Positions 34,778 to 44,110 of a stretch of 64,000 nucleotides of DNA are shown here, piece after piece. The notes below the pieces were generated by a model, which saw only the letters and a program-made list of their open reading frames with translations, was not told the origin of the DNA and did not search any database. Source of the DNA: Spirosoma sp. KUDC1026 (GTDB lineage: Bacteria; Bacteroidota; Bacteroidia; Cytophagales; Spirosomataceae). A program made the translations under genes and the position numbers. Every line of letters begins with the position of its first letter. Within the stretch, counting starts at the first letter, position 1. The stretch is from positions 248,001 to 312,000 of the forward strand of contig NZ_CP056032.1 in NCBI RefSeq assembly GCF_013375035.1, read 5' to 3'.

Positions 34778-36841
34778 ATGCAACCTGCTTCTGCTCCTGC
34801 TCATAAGCCATTTATTCCGGCCGCTGAATCCCCCGCAGAGTTTACCCTGAAAGCCATTATCACCGGGGCCGTATTTGGGGTCCTTTTCGGGGCTGCGACC
34901 GTGTATTTGTCGCTGAAAGCAGGCTTGTCGGTCTCGGCGTCCATCCCGATTGCCGTACTGGCTATTTCGCTGGGCCGTAGGTTTCTAAACACGACCATTC
35001 TGGAAAATAATATTATCCAGACCACGGGTTCGGCGGGCGAGAGTATTGCCTCAGGCGTGGTGTTTACGATGCCGGGGTTTCTATTTCTGACCAACGGCAC
35101 CGGTGCTGATTTTTTTAACTACTGGACTATTCTGACGCTGGCGATTCTGGGTGGGCTAGTGGGTACCCTGATGATGATTCCACTACGTCGGTCGCTGATT
35201 GTGCAGGAACACGGTACGCTCCCCTATCCCGAAGGTACGGCCTGCGCGTCGGTACTGATTGCCGGTGAGAAAGGCGGCAACTTTGCGAAGACAGCCTACC
35301 AGGGACTGGGGATTGCTCTGATCTATGCCGTCCTGCAAAAAGTTCTGCATATCGTGGCCGAAGTTCCCGTCTGGGCTACCAAACAGGCGAACCGGTATTT
35401 CCCTTCGGCGCAGGTCGCGGGTGAGATCACACCCGAGTATCTGGGCGTAGGGTACATCATCGGGTTTCGTATCTCGGCAGTACTCGTCGGTGGGGGTATT
35501 CTGGCCTGGCTGGGCCTGATTCCACTGCTGGCGTCTGTCGTGCCGGGCGATACGATTGCGTTGCAGTTGCAGAAACTAGGTTATCTCTCTGATTTGCAAA
35601 AAGCGGGCGGGCCAGGCGGCTGGAACCCAGCAACGCATACATTTTCTGACAACGCGGCCGCCATTTATCGGGCCTACATCCGGCAAATTGGTGCGGGGGC
35701 CGTTACGGCTGGTGGTTTTATGACCTTGCTGAAAACGATTCCGACTATTGTTTCGTCCTTTCGTCAAAGTTTCAGTTCATCGTCCGTCAGCGCGATTGAG
35801 ACCGAAAGTAAACTCAGCGAAAGCAGCCGCGTACCACGTACTGAACAGGATCTGAGCGTCAGGGTTGTCATCATTGGCAGCATTATTCTGGTAGGACTGA
35901 TGGTCCTGCTTCCGCAAATTCCCGGCGATTCGTTCCTCACCAAGCTGCTGATCGCCATACTGGTCATTGTCTTTGGCTTCTTCTTCGTCACCGTGGCCAG
36001 CCGGATTGTTGGGCTGATTGGCTCCAGTTCATCGCCAGTTTCGGGGATGACCATTGCCACCATCATGGGTACGGCACTGGTCTTTATTGGCTTCGGGCTG
36101 ACGGGAAAGGCCTATGAACCGGCCGTACTGGTTGTTGGCAGTATGATCTGCGTAGCGGCTGCCAATGCCGGTGCTACGTCGCAGGATTTGAAAACGGGTT
36201 ACTTGATTGGCGCGACGCCCCGTTATCAGCAGATCGCCCTGTTCATCGGTGTTATTGTCTCCTCGCTGGTCATTGGCGCTACGGTGAAAGTACTCGATAC
36301 ACCAACGCCGGATTTGTTGGCTCAGGGTATCACGCACGCGATTGGCTCTGATAAATTTCCGGCTCCCCAGGGCACACTGATGGCCACGCTGATTAAGGGG
36401 CTACTCTCGTTCAACCTCGACTGGCAGTTCGTACTCGTTGGCGCATTCATCGCTTTCGTTTTCGAGTTGGTTGGCGTGAGCGCTCTGGCGTTTGCCGTGG
36501 GGCTTTACCTGCCCCTGTCTACCACCCTACCCATTTTTGCGGGGGGACTGGTGAAAGCGCTGGTCGACTGGCAGGCCAAGCGTACGGGTACCGTTGAAGA
36601 AGATGCCGATCTTGGCAAAGGCAATCTGTTCGCAACCGGGCTCGTGGCTGGCGGGGCCTTGGCTGGGGTGGCTGTTGCCCTGCTCTCGGTTAATGAATCG
36701 ATATACAACGGTCTGACAGCAATGACACTGGAACCCACTTTGGCCAGTGCTTTGGGCGAAGGCGGCTACATGTTGCTGGGAGCCCTTACTTTCGTCGGGC
36801 TGGCCCTTATGCTTTATCGGATCGGTACCAAACGCGATTAG
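34778..36841 (+). CDS. OPT family oligopeptide transporter
   Basis: The 687-residue polytopic protein has the OPT N-terminal signature: EFTLKAIITGAVFGVLFGAATVYLSLKAGLSVSASIPIAVLAISL (about 21-65), ENNIIQTTGSAGESIASGVVFTMPG (about 77-101), then LPYPEGTACASVL. More than twelve hydrophobic segments follow. Members import oligopeptides or metal chelates with protons; the bacterial substrate is not known. It is monocistronic: the convergent rhamnosidase stop is 2 bp away. Confidence 0.92.
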   Translation: MQPASAPAHKPFIPAAESPAEFTLKAIITGAVFGVLFGAATVYLSLKAGLSVSASIPIAVLAISLGRRFLNTTILENNIIQTTGSAGESIASGVVFTMPGFLFLTNGTGADFFNYWTILTLAILGGLVGTLMMIPLRRSLIVQEHGTLPYPEGTACASVLIAGEKGGNFAKTAYQGLGIALIYAVLQKVLHIVAEVPVWATKQANRYFPSAQVAGEITPEYLGVGYIIGFRISAVLVGGGILAWLGLIPLLASVVPGDTIALQLQKLGYLSDLQKAGGPGGWNPATHTFSDNAAAIYRAYIRQIGAGAVTAGGFMTLLKTIPTIVSSFRQSFSSSSVSAIETESKLSESSRVPRTEQDLSVRVVIIGSIILVGLMVLLPQIPGDSFLTKLLIAILVIVFGFFFVTVASRIVGLIGSSSSPVSGMTIATIMGTALVFIGFGLTGKAYEPAVLVVGSMICVAAANAGATSQDLKTGYLIGATPRYQQIALFIGVIVSSLVIGATVKVLDTPTPDLLAQGITHAIGSDKFPAPQGTLMATLIKGLLSFNLDWQFVLVGAFIAFVFELVGVSALAFAVGLYLPLSTTLPIFAGGLVKALVDWQAKRTGTVEEDADLGKGNLFATGLVAGGALAGVAVALLSVNESIYNGLTAMTLEPTLASALGEGGYMLLGALTFVGLALMLYRIGTKRD

Positions 36842-36843
36842 CC

Positions 36844-39297
36844 TTAGAGACTTATAGCCTGCTCTCCCCCTTTTAATGCCAGCGATTTTCCGTTCCAGCG
36901 CAGCGTACCGGTTAGGTTAGCGGGTAACGTAACCGTTCCCGTCAGACCACCGGCGGGTGTTTTCTGAAACTTTACGGCGATGTCGCCCGCTGGGTGCGGC
37001 ACACTGCCCGTTACGCTGGTCAGCTCACCCAGGAACGGTTCGATACGTACTGAGCGGAAGCCCGGTTCGGCGGGTCGGATACCGCAGGTGGTTGACAGTA
37101 GTTCGTAGAGGGGTGACGCGCTCCAGGCATGGCAGTCTGACCGCGTTGGTTCGGGGTTTTCGGCGAAGGTAGTCAGGCCCATCGCCAGCATATCCCGCCA
37201 GGGTTTTAACTGCGGAATCAGTTCATTGCCTAACCCTGTCTTTTTGAGCGCTTCGAACAGGTAGAACTTGAAGTAGAACGTAGCCTGCGTCAGCGAATCG
37301 GACGGTACGTTGTTCATCACTTTCTGCAGCAATCCAGCCTGTTGCGCTGCGGGAACGGCGTCCGTCAATACTGCCAGGATGTTGGCGTGCTGACTGAACG
37401 ATTTTTTAGCGGGCGTATCGGCAAATAAGCCGCGATCGGCTACCCAGCACTGTTCAAAAACGGCCTTATTGAGTCGTCGGCCCAGATCCCGGTAGTATTC
37501 GGCCCGTTCATTCTGGCCGTAGTGAGCCAGCAGATCCCCCGCCCGGAAGTAGGTGTACGCCTGCTGCAACGTCAGAATGCTTGACCCGCCATCGTGTGCC
37601 CCCGCCGGAACCCCACCTGCCGTTTCGGCACCGGCGTTTTTCCAGGCCGACCAGTCAACAAAATTCCACCATTCAAGCGGACCATTTAATTTATTCTTAG
37701 CCAGCCGTTGCTCATGCCAGTTCAGTACGCTCAACACACCGGGCAGCATAGCTTTGATAAAGGCGTCGTCCTGCCGGTGCATCCAATAATCGTGCACCAT
37801 ACACACCCAGAACAGCGAGAACGTCGGGATTACCTGGAAATCAGCGCTGGGGTAACGGCTCTGCGTCAGGCCGTCGTTGAAACGACTATGATCGAAATCC
37901 TGAATAGCTTTCCGCATCAGCCGGTCGTCGCCCGTTACGTATAGCGAAATCAACGACTGCACGCGCGTATCGCCCACGTACTGAAGCTGTTCGTAATACG
38001 GACAATCGAAATAGTTTTCTCCGGCACACAGCCGCGCCGTTCGCCAGCCTACGTTCCAGATTGCTTTTAGCGTTGCATCACCAGACGTAGATACGATCGG
38101 CGTTGCCCCAGTAGATGTACCAGTCGCCGGCATAGAAACGTTCGCGGCAAACGTTGCCTTCTCCGAAAATGGGTACCCCGTATATTGGCCAACCAGATCA
38201 TTCAGCACCAGCGGCTGCTCTTTCGTCTCGACAGTCAGTTGCAGATATCGGTACGTGCGGAACCAGAGCGGTCGAAACTGGCGCTGATTGCCCCCGTCGG
38301 CTACAAACTGATCGTCAAAACCGCGTATCGTCCGGCCGTTCACCTCGTTCCGATTGCCCTTTTTCCCGGCAGCATCAACGAGCGCTTCGGCATACGTCAG
38401 TGTAATAACACTTCCTTTTCCCTGACTTACGGTCAGTTCAGGATACGCGTTGGTCAAGTGGCCCTGATCGAGCAGGAACGTTGCTCTGGTATTGACCGGA
38501 ACCGTAACGGGTGACCGCCCCAGCAGAAAGCTGTTGTCCATTGTTCCGTTCTCTACCCGACGAACGGCCGCCAGTCGCTCCTGGTAGGACTCCATCAGCG
38601 GAATGGTACGGGGTACCAGCTGCCAGTTGCCATCGGTTCCCAGTCCGCGCGGCTTTGCCCTGAACCACAGGGGTTTTGCGCTTGTCCAGGCGGCATCGTC
38701 GAAGGCTGACTGTTCCCAGCCCCATGGATACTGAGCCGCATCAACTTTGTCGCCATCACCGACAACGATATACGTTTGAAGCTTGGCATTGTCGTTTTTG
38801 ATAGGCGAATAGGCCTGATTGTGAAACACTTTCCAGGTAGCATCCGTGTTGACGGCTTTCTCGGCTTCCCCATCGCCCTGCATGATGAATCCAAGCTGGT
38901 AGCTCATTTGCGCAACTGGTGCCGATTCGCCCAGATACCAAACCTGGGCTGACAATACGTTCCGGCCGACCTGCAGATAGGGTGCCAGATCAAGCGTTTC
39001 GTAATTCCAGTTCAGAATATCGCTCCGGGCGGGGCCTATTGCTACCGACTGCCCGTTCACAAACAACCGGTAGCGGTTATCGGCTGAGACATGGACGATA
39101 AACCGGCTGGGCTTCTGTGGCAGATTGGTCGACTTGCGGAAATGAAAGATACCGTATTGTTTGGCCGGGGCGGTTGGATGCGCAATCCAGCGGGCTGTCC
39201 AGTATTGAGTCGCCCAGGCTGAGGGAGTCTGAGCCAAAACAGCAGTGTACCCGCTGAAGAGAATAAGCAGAAGCGTCCGGCGGAAAAACGTATTCAT
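36844..39297 (-). CDS. Alpha-L-rhamnosidase, glycoside hydrolase family 78
   Basis: I start this 817-residue secreted enzyme at ATG 39297, giving signal peptide FFRRTLLLILFSGYTAVLAQ. The N-terminal part has beta-sandwich carbohydrate-binding features (FIVHVSADNRYRLFVNGQSVAIGPARSD, then LSAQVWYLG). The (alpha/alpha)6 catalytic domain carries the diagnostic CAGENYFDCPYYEQLQYVGDTRVQ (about 430-455), then HDYW, EWWNFVDWS and SDCHAWSASPLYELL. A C-terminal beta-domain follows. It removes L-rhamnose from plant rhamnosides or rhamnogalacturonan. It lies back to back with xylB, in a pentose/deoxysugar use locus. Confidence 0.9.
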   Translation of the reverse strand: MNTFFRRTLLLILFSGYTAVLAQTPSAWATQYWTARWIAHPTAPAKQYGIFHFRKSTNLPQKPSRFIVHVSADNRYRLFVNGQSVAIGPARSDILNWNYETLDLAPYLQVGRNVLSAQVWYLGESAPVAQMSYQLGFIMQGDGEAEKAVNTDATWKVFHNQAYSPIKNDNAKLQTYIVVGDGDKVDAAQYPWGWEQSAFDDAAWTSAKPLWFRAKPRGLGTDGNWQLVPRTIPLMESYQERLAAVRRVENGTMDNSFLLGRSPVTVPVNTRATFLLDQGHLTNAYPELTVSQGKGSVITLTYAEALVDAAGKKGNRNEVNGRTIRGFDDQFVADGGNQRQFRPLWFRTYRYLQLTVETKEQPLVLNDLVGQYTGYPFSEKATFAANVSMPATGTSTGATPIVSTSGDATLKAIWNVGWRTARLCAGENYFDCPYYEQLQYVGDTRVQSLISLYVTGDDRLMRKAIQDFDHSRFNDGLTQSRYPSADFQVIPTFSLFWVCMVHDYWMHRQDDAFIKAMLPGVLSVLNWHEQRLAKNKLNGPLEWWNFVDWSAWKNAGAETAGGVPAGAHDGGSSILTLQQAYTYFRAGDLLAHYGQNERAEYYRDLGRRLNKAVFEQCWVADRGLFADTPAKKSFSQHANILAVLTDAVPAAQQAGLLQKVMNNVPSDSLTQATFYFKFYLFEALKKTGLGNELIPQLKPWRDMLAMGLTTFAENPEPTRSDCHAWSASPLYELLSTTCGIRPAEPGFRSVRIEPFLGELTSVTGSVPHPAGDIAVKFQKTPAGGLTGTVTLPANLTGTLRWNGKSLALKGGEQAISL

Positions 39298-39591
39298 AGG
39301 GCAGCAAGTTACAGCGCAAAGAGACAATTTCGGTGTTTATAGAAGCTGATTTAAATTAATCGCTTGGGCCGCAAAGTGCGTCTTTTAGCTGCCCACTGCG
39401 TTACCGCCCCGGCGGCCCGGTTTTTTCGTCCGTAGCTACGGCTACGCACTCTAAAAGTGTCCGCTTCGGCGGTCCGATTGCTGGCAACTAAAATCCACTA
39501 CTTTCTGGCTCAAATCGCTAACTCAAACAGCTTCTTACTGATTATCGAGCGTTCGTTGTACTTTCGCAGTAAATTCTTAACCCTCTTCCGC
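39298..39591. other. Divergent intergenic region between GH78 and xylB
   Basis: It has several short hairpins (CGTAGC-TACG-GCTACG near 39434-39450 and two GC-rich CCGCC/GGCGG motifs) and must hold both promoters. A TACTTTCG element lies at 39559-39566, 26 nt before xylB. No ORF is supported. Confidence 0.35.
39559..39566 (+). promoter_or_regulatory. Putative -7 element (TACTTTCG) for xylB
   Basis: It is identical in its 10-nt core (GTACTTTCGC) to the element before the OPT gene, and one base from TAnnTTTG. Confidence 0.3.
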
Positions 39592-41076
39592 ATGTTCTTT
39601 ATTGGCTTTGACCTTGGTAGTTCTTCCGTAAAAGCTTGTCTGGTAAATGCCGATACCGGCGTGGCCGTTGCTTCGGCTTTTTTCCCCGAAACAGAAATGG
39701 CGATTGAAGCGCCCAAGGCTGGTTTTGCCGAACAGCAGCCCGAAAACTGGTGGAAAAATGCCTGTCTGGCCAGCAAAGCTGTAGTACAGCAGGCCAATGT
39801 CAAACCAGAAGACGTGAAGGCGATTGGTATTTCGTACCAGATGCACGGCCTGGTTGTGGTTGATGACCAACAGAACGTACTGCGTCCTTCCATCATCTGG
39901 TGCGACAGCCGGGCGGTGCCCTTTGGTAATCAGGCGTTCGACGACCTGGGTCATGATCGTACACTACAGCACCTGCTGAACTCTCCCGGCAACTTTACGG
40001 CGGCCAAGCTGGCCTGGGTGAAAGCCAATGAGCCGGGCGTGTATGCGAACGTTGCCAAGTTCATGCTCCCCGGCGATTACCTGGCGATGCGCATGACCGG
40101 CGAGGTCGTGACCACGGCGTCGGGGCTTTCGGAAGGTGTTCTCTGGGATTTTCAGGAGAATCAGCCCGCCGAGTTCCTGCTTCACTATTACGGCTTCGAT
40201 AAATCACTCCTGGCAAACATCAAACCTACGTTCGCGCCCCAGGGCGAGCTAACAGCAGCGGCCGCGGCTGAGCTGGGTCTGGCAGCGGGTACGCCCGTTA
40301 CGTACCGCGCGGGCGATCAGCCGAACAACGCGCTCTCGCTGAACGTGCTGGAGCCGGGTCAGATTGCGGCCACCGCCGGTACGTCGGGGGTGGTCTACGG
40401 CGTTAGCGACAAGCTGGATTACGATCCCAAATCGCGCGTTAATACGTTCCTGCACGTCAGCCACACTCCCGAAACGCCCCGTTACGGTGTACTCCTCTGC
40501 GTGAACGGAACGGGCATTCTGAACAGCTGGCTGCGGAATCAGATTCTGCGCCGATCGATCAGCTACAACGACATGAATCTGCTGGCCCACGAAGCGCCGA
40601 TTGGTGCCGATGGCCTCATCTGTCTGCCGTTCGGTAATGGTGCAGAACGCATGCTGGAGAACAAAGACCTGGGCGCTTCGTTTCATGGTCTGCAACTAAC
40701 GCGGCATGGCCTGCCCCACCTGATCCGGGCTGCCCAGGAAAGCATTGTTTTTGCCCTGTATTACGGCATCCAGATCATGGAAAGCGTGGGCGTTGGCGTC
40801 CAGACCATTCGCGCCGGAGAAGCCAATATGTTCCAAAGCCCTCTCTTCCGCGATACGATGGCCAACCTGACCGGGGCTACCATCGAGCTGTATAACACCG
40901 ACGGGGCGCAGGGTGCTGCTCGCGGGGCTGGTATTGGCCTGGGGCACTACAAAAATCAGCAGGACGCGTTTATCGGGTTGAACATTACCAAAACCATCGA
41001 GCCTGACATGCGTGCTCAGGAAGCCTCCCGAAACGCCTACAACAGCTGGCTGGAACTGCTGGAATCGAAATTGTAG
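39592..41076 (+). CDS. xylB: Xylulokinase
   Basis: The 494-residue FGGY-family kinase begins MFFIGFDLGSSSVKACLV (phosphate-binding loop, the reason for this start). It has ISYQMHGLVVVD (about 80-91, xylulokinase MHG motif), WCDSRA (about 104-109), GDYLAMRMTGE, ATAGTSGVVYG and GAQGAARGAGIGLG near the end. It phosphorylates D-xylulose to xylulose 5-phosphate. The gene for xylose isomerase lies 3 kb downstream on the same strand, with four other genes between. Confidence 0.93.
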   Translation: MFFIGFDLGSSSVKACLVNADTGVAVASAFFPETEMAIEAPKAGFAEQQPENWWKNACLASKAVVQQANVKPEDVKAIGISYQMHGLVVVDDQQNVLRPSIIWCDSRAVPFGNQAFDDLGHDRTLQHLLNSPGNFTAAKLAWVKANEPGVYANVAKFMLPGDYLAMRMTGEVVTTASGLSEGVLWDFQENQPAEFLLHYYGFDKSLLANIKPTFAPQGELTAAAAAELGLAAGTPVTYRAGDQPNNALSLNVLEPGQIAATAGTSGVVYGVSDKLDYDPKSRVNTFLHVSHTPETPRYGVLLCVNGTGILNSWLRNQILRRSISYNDMNLLAHEAPIGADGLICLPFGNGAERMLENKDLGASFHGLQLTRHGLPHLIRAAQESIVFALYYGIQIMESVGVGVQTIRAGEANMFQSPLFRDTMANLTGATIELYNTDGAQGAARGAGIGLGHYKNQQDAFIGLNITKTIEPDMRAQEASRNAYNSWLELLESKL

Positions 41077-41101
41077 TTTAAACGCTAAACATAGTTTTGC
41101 T

Positions 41102-41326
41102 ATGGTAGACTATCGGCAGATTATTACCATTGAACCCGGAAAGCGAGGAGGTAAACCCTGCATTCGCGGTATGCGTATTGCCGTAGGAGACATTCTATCC
41201 TGGTTGGCATCCGGGATGACGATGGATGAAATAATCAGCGATTTTCCCGAGCTGACTAAAGATGATATTTATGCCAGTCTTGCTTTTGCAGCACATAAGG
41301 AGAACCATCTTCGCATCGCGGCATGA
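41102..41326 (+). CDS. DUF433 family antitoxin-like protein
   Basis: The 74-residue protein has the DUF433 helix-turn-helix pattern GKPCIRGMRIAVGDILSWLASGMTMDEIISDFPELTKDDIYASLAFAA. Such proteins pair with DUF5615 PIN-like toxins. The start at ATG 41102 was chosen; the longer frame overlaps xylB. Its TGA overlaps the next gene's ATG (ATGA), so translation is coupled. It begins only 25 bp after the xylB stop. Confidence 0.88.
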   Translation: MVDYRQIITIEPGKRGGKPCIRGMRIAVGDILSWLASGMTMDEIISDFPELTKDDIYASLAFAAHKENHLRIAA

Positions 41327-41685
41327 AGCTACTTCTGGACCAGAATATCTCATTCCGTGTCGTAAAGAAATTAAAAGAGTATTTTCCTGTTGTAGAGGGC
41401 GTTCGGGAGAACGGACTCTATAATAGGGACGACCGCGCCATCTGGGAGTTCTGTAGACAAAAGAAGTATGCGATTGTAACCTTCGATGAAGATCTTTACA
41501 ATCTGACGGCACTCTATGGGCACCCACCTAAAATCATCTGGTTACGGACAGGTAACCTAGCTAACGATCAACTTGTAGCGTTACTCGTTCTTCATAAACA
41601 AAGCATTGAATCGTTCATATCTGACGAAAAAATAGACTCAGATGGATGTTTGGCGATTTATCAGAATGGTCTTGAGCATTTTTAG
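41323..41685 (+). CDS. DUF5615 family PIN-like toxin
   Basis: The 120-residue protein starts MKLLLDQNIS with the acidic Asp6, and has NRDDRAIWEFCRQKKYAIVTFDEDLYNL, the order of PIN-like (Mut7-C/DUF5615) nucleases, and a KIIWLRTGN strand. It is expected to cleave RNA and to be neutralised by the DUF433 partner upstream. Length is normal and no inactivating change is visible. Confidence 0.87.
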   Translation: MKLLLDQNISFRVVKKLKEYFPVVEGVRENGLYNRDDRAIWEFCRQKKYAIVTFDEDLYNLTALYGHPPKIIWLRTGNLANDQLVALLVLHKQSIESFISDEKIDSDGCLAIYQNGLEHF

Positions 41686-41784
41686 GCCAGCTACAAGTTA
41701 CTCCAATGTTATCATCGACTGGAACTGCTTCTAGCCAGATTTCCGGTAATCATCGATTCCTAAACCCGATACTCACGTTACTAT

Positions 41785-43179
41785 ATGAATCGTCGTCTTG
41801 CCCTTTTGGTAGTAAGTGTAGGCGTATTAGCGCTATTGAGTAGCTTCTGGATGCCCAAACCAGCGTTGGTTCCAAAGCAGACGAATCGGCAGCCCAATAT
41901 CATCCTGATTCTAATCGACGACATGGGTATCGGCGATGTAGGCTGCTATCGATCCAGCCCGACGGCGGGTCAGTTGCCGCCAACGCCCAATATTGATCAG
42001 CTAGCTACCGAGGGTACTCGATTTACCAACTATTACAGTGCCGCCCCAATTTGTTCGCCTTCGCGGGTGGGTCTGCTGACGGGTAACGTCCCCGGCAAGT
42101 GGCAAATCACCTCGTTTCTGGCGGATAAAAAACACAATCGTACCTGCGAACAGGTCGACTTTCTGGATGCGTCGGCTCCCTCAGTGGCGCGTCAGCTCAA
42201 AAGGGCTGGGTATGCGACAGCGCACTTTGGCAAATGGCACATGGGCGGGGGACGCGATGTTGACAATGCGCCGGGTATCCGTCAATACGGTTTTGATGAA
42301 TACGCCAGCACCTGGGAAAGCCCTGATCCTGATCCGCTGCTCACGTCGACCGACTGGATATGGGCTAAATCGGACAGTGTGAAGCGCTGGAACCGCACGG
42401 CCTACTTCGTCGACAAAACACTCGATTTTCTGAAACGAAACCCGGGTAAGCCCTGCTACATTAACCTTTGGCCCGACGATGTGCACACGCCCTGGGTACC
42501 CGACGAAACAACCCTCAACGAGTTTCCGAACGGAACCGAAAAGCCGCGCGAATTCAAGGCCGTCCTGGCTGAACTCGATGTACAGATCGGTCGGCTGATA
42601 GCAGGGCTCAAAGCATTGGGGGTCGACGACAATACGCTCGTTGTCTTCACCAGCGATAACGGCGCGCTGCCTACCTTTCAGGGAAATCGGTCGGCTACGT
42701 TCCGGGGCAGCAAACTCTCCCTGTACGAAGGAGGCATCCGAATGCCTTTTATCGTTCGGTATCCTACCAAAGTACCCAAAGGCAAGGTTGACAATCAGTC
42801 GGTGTTGAGTGCGGTCGATCTGCTGCCTACGTTCGTCAGTATGGCAGGCAAAAAAGTGAGTAATTCATCTACCGACGGCGAAAACAAAGCAACCGTATTA
42901 CTGGGTAAACCCAGCGTTCGCAAAACTCCTCTTTTCTGGGAATATGGCCGTAATAGCGTATCGTTCCGTTACCCGGCAGGTCGCGATAAAAGCCCGAATC
43001 TGGCCATGCGACAGGGCAACTGGAAATTGCTGCTCAATGCCGATGGCACCGGTGCCGAGTTATATGACCTCACCACCGACCCAGCCGAACAAACGGACGT
43101 AGCGGGTCAGCATGCGAAGCTGGCCGGCGACATGAAGGCAAGATTATTAGCCTGGCGGGCGGGACTGACCAGGCAATAA
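41785..43179 (+). CDS. Secreted sulfatase
   Basis: The 464-residue protein begins with an N-terminal hydrophobic signal/anchor (8-23). It has the type I sulfatase pattern: metal-binding Asp45-Asp46 (LILIDDMGIGD), formylglycine motif Cys90-S-P-S-Arg94 (ICSPSR), GKWHMGGG, and DNGALPTFQGN/FRGSKLSLYEGGIRMPFIVRYP later on. Cys90 needs oxidation by a formylglycine-generating enzyme, not found in this window. It probably removes sulfate esters from polysaccharide; the substrate is not known. It is placed between the toxin-antitoxin pair and a lipoprotein gene. Confidence 0.92.
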   Translation: MNRRLALLVVSVGVLALLSSFWMPKPALVPKQTNRQPNIILILIDDMGIGDVGCYRSSPTAGQLPPTPNIDQLATEGTRFTNYYSAAPICSPSRVGLLTGNVPGKWQITSFLADKKHNRTCEQVDFLDASAPSVARQLKRAGYATAHFGKWHMGGGRDVDNAPGIRQYGFDEYASTWESPDPDPLLTSTDWIWAKSDSVKRWNRTAYFVDKTLDFLKRNPGKPCYINLWPDDVHTPWVPDETTLNEFPNGTEKPREFKAVLAELDVQIGRLIAGLKALGVDDNTLVVFTSDNGALPTFQGNRSATFRGSKLSLYEGGIRMPFIVRYPTKVPKGKVDNQSVLSAVDLLPTFVSMAGKKVSNSSTDGENKATVLLGKPSVRKTPLFWEYGRNSVSFRYPAGRDKSPNLAMRQGNWKLLLNADGTGAELYDLTTDPAEQTDVAGQHAKLAGDMKARLLAWRAGLTRQ

Positions 43180-43260
43180 ATCAGATTCTGCCGATTGTGG
43201 AATGAATAGACATTAAACTAATGGTTCATTTCATATATTTCGACCAACTGATACACGCCT

Positions 43261-44019
43261 ATGAAAACGTTCTTTTTACTCGCTCTGTGCCTGTTGGCAC
43301 TGGCGGCCTGCTCGCCCCAGGCCCAGCTCGTTACGTTACGCGGAAACAACGTTCAGACCGTTCCGGACAAGGGACTGGTACTGGACAATGATACGTTGAC
43401 GCTTACCTACGATTTCTCCAGCAGCCGGGGTCTGATGCACATCACGCTGGTTAATAAACTGCAGCAACCCCTCTACGTCGACTGGAAACGCTCATCGTTC
43501 ATTATTGGGCAGAACAAACTGGACTACTGGTACGACGTAGCAAACGTAAATCTGTCGGGCTCGTTCGCCGGCTCGGGTTTATACCGACGCTACTCGACTG
43601 GTAGTTTGAGTGGTACGATTACCAAAGAAGACGCGGTTGGTTTTATTCCACCCAATACTAAAATTGAGAAAAAGGATTTTGTCGTCGTCCCACAGGGAAA
43701 CCTCCTACTGAAAGGACAGCCAGAAATCACGCACCAGAACTCGAAGGCAGACCCGGGTAAGAAACAGCCAATCGTGGTTAGCATCTTCAACTACTCCGAA
43801 GAAAAATCACCGCTGACGTTCCGAAACTACCTGACACTCTCGACCGATAAAGACTTCAAAAACGAGTTTCATATCGATACACAATTCTGGGCGTCCGACG
43901 TACGGGTGCTGCCCAAAGCGGAAATTGTTGCGCAACCGGTTCTTCAATATGACAATACATATTCAACCCCAACAGCCTTCCGAAAGCCAGACGGGTTCTA
44001 CATCACGCTGCCCCAATAG
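43261..44019 (+). CDS. Lipoprotein of unknown function
   Basis: The 252-residue protein has a lipoprotein signal (LLALCLLALAAC, Cys17), then beta-rich sequence: TLTLTYDFSSSRGLMHITLVNKLQQPLYVDWKRSSFIIGQN, a GLYRRYSTGSLSGTITKEDAV loop and VGFIPPNTKIEKKDFVVVPQ. A KSPLTFRNYLTLSTDKDFKNEFHIDTQFWASDV stretch follows. I do not recognise a family. It lies between the sulfatase and xylA. Confidence 0.75.
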   Translation: MKTFFLLALCLLALAACSPQAQLVTLRGNNVQTVPDKGLVLDNDTLTLTYDFSSSRGLMHITLVNKLQQPLYVDWKRSSFIIGQNKLDYWYDVANVNLSGSFAGSGLYRRYSTGSLSGTITKEDAVGFIPPNTKIEKKDFVVVPQGNLLLKGQPEITHQNSKADPGKKQPIVVSIFNYSEEKSPLTFRNYLTLSTDKDFKNEFHIDTQFWASDVRVLPKAEIVAQPVLQYDNTYSTPTAFRKPDGFYITLPQ

Positions 44020-44055
44020 TAGTAAATTGGCTTATTTGTCTTTCATATAGTTGAC

Positions 44056-44088
44056 AAGGTCCCAAAGGTATCTGACCTTTGGGACCTT
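44056..44088. repeat. 14-bp perfect inverted repeat before xylA
   Basis: AAGGTCCCAAAGGT (44056-44069) and ACCTTTGGGACCTT (44075-44088) flank a 5-nt loop, 22 bp upstream of the xylA ATG. It could end the lipoprotein transcript (only short T-runs follow) or fold in the xylA leader. Confidence 0.8.
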
Positions 44089-44110
44089 ATTCGTTCCAAA
44101 ACCAGCAAGT

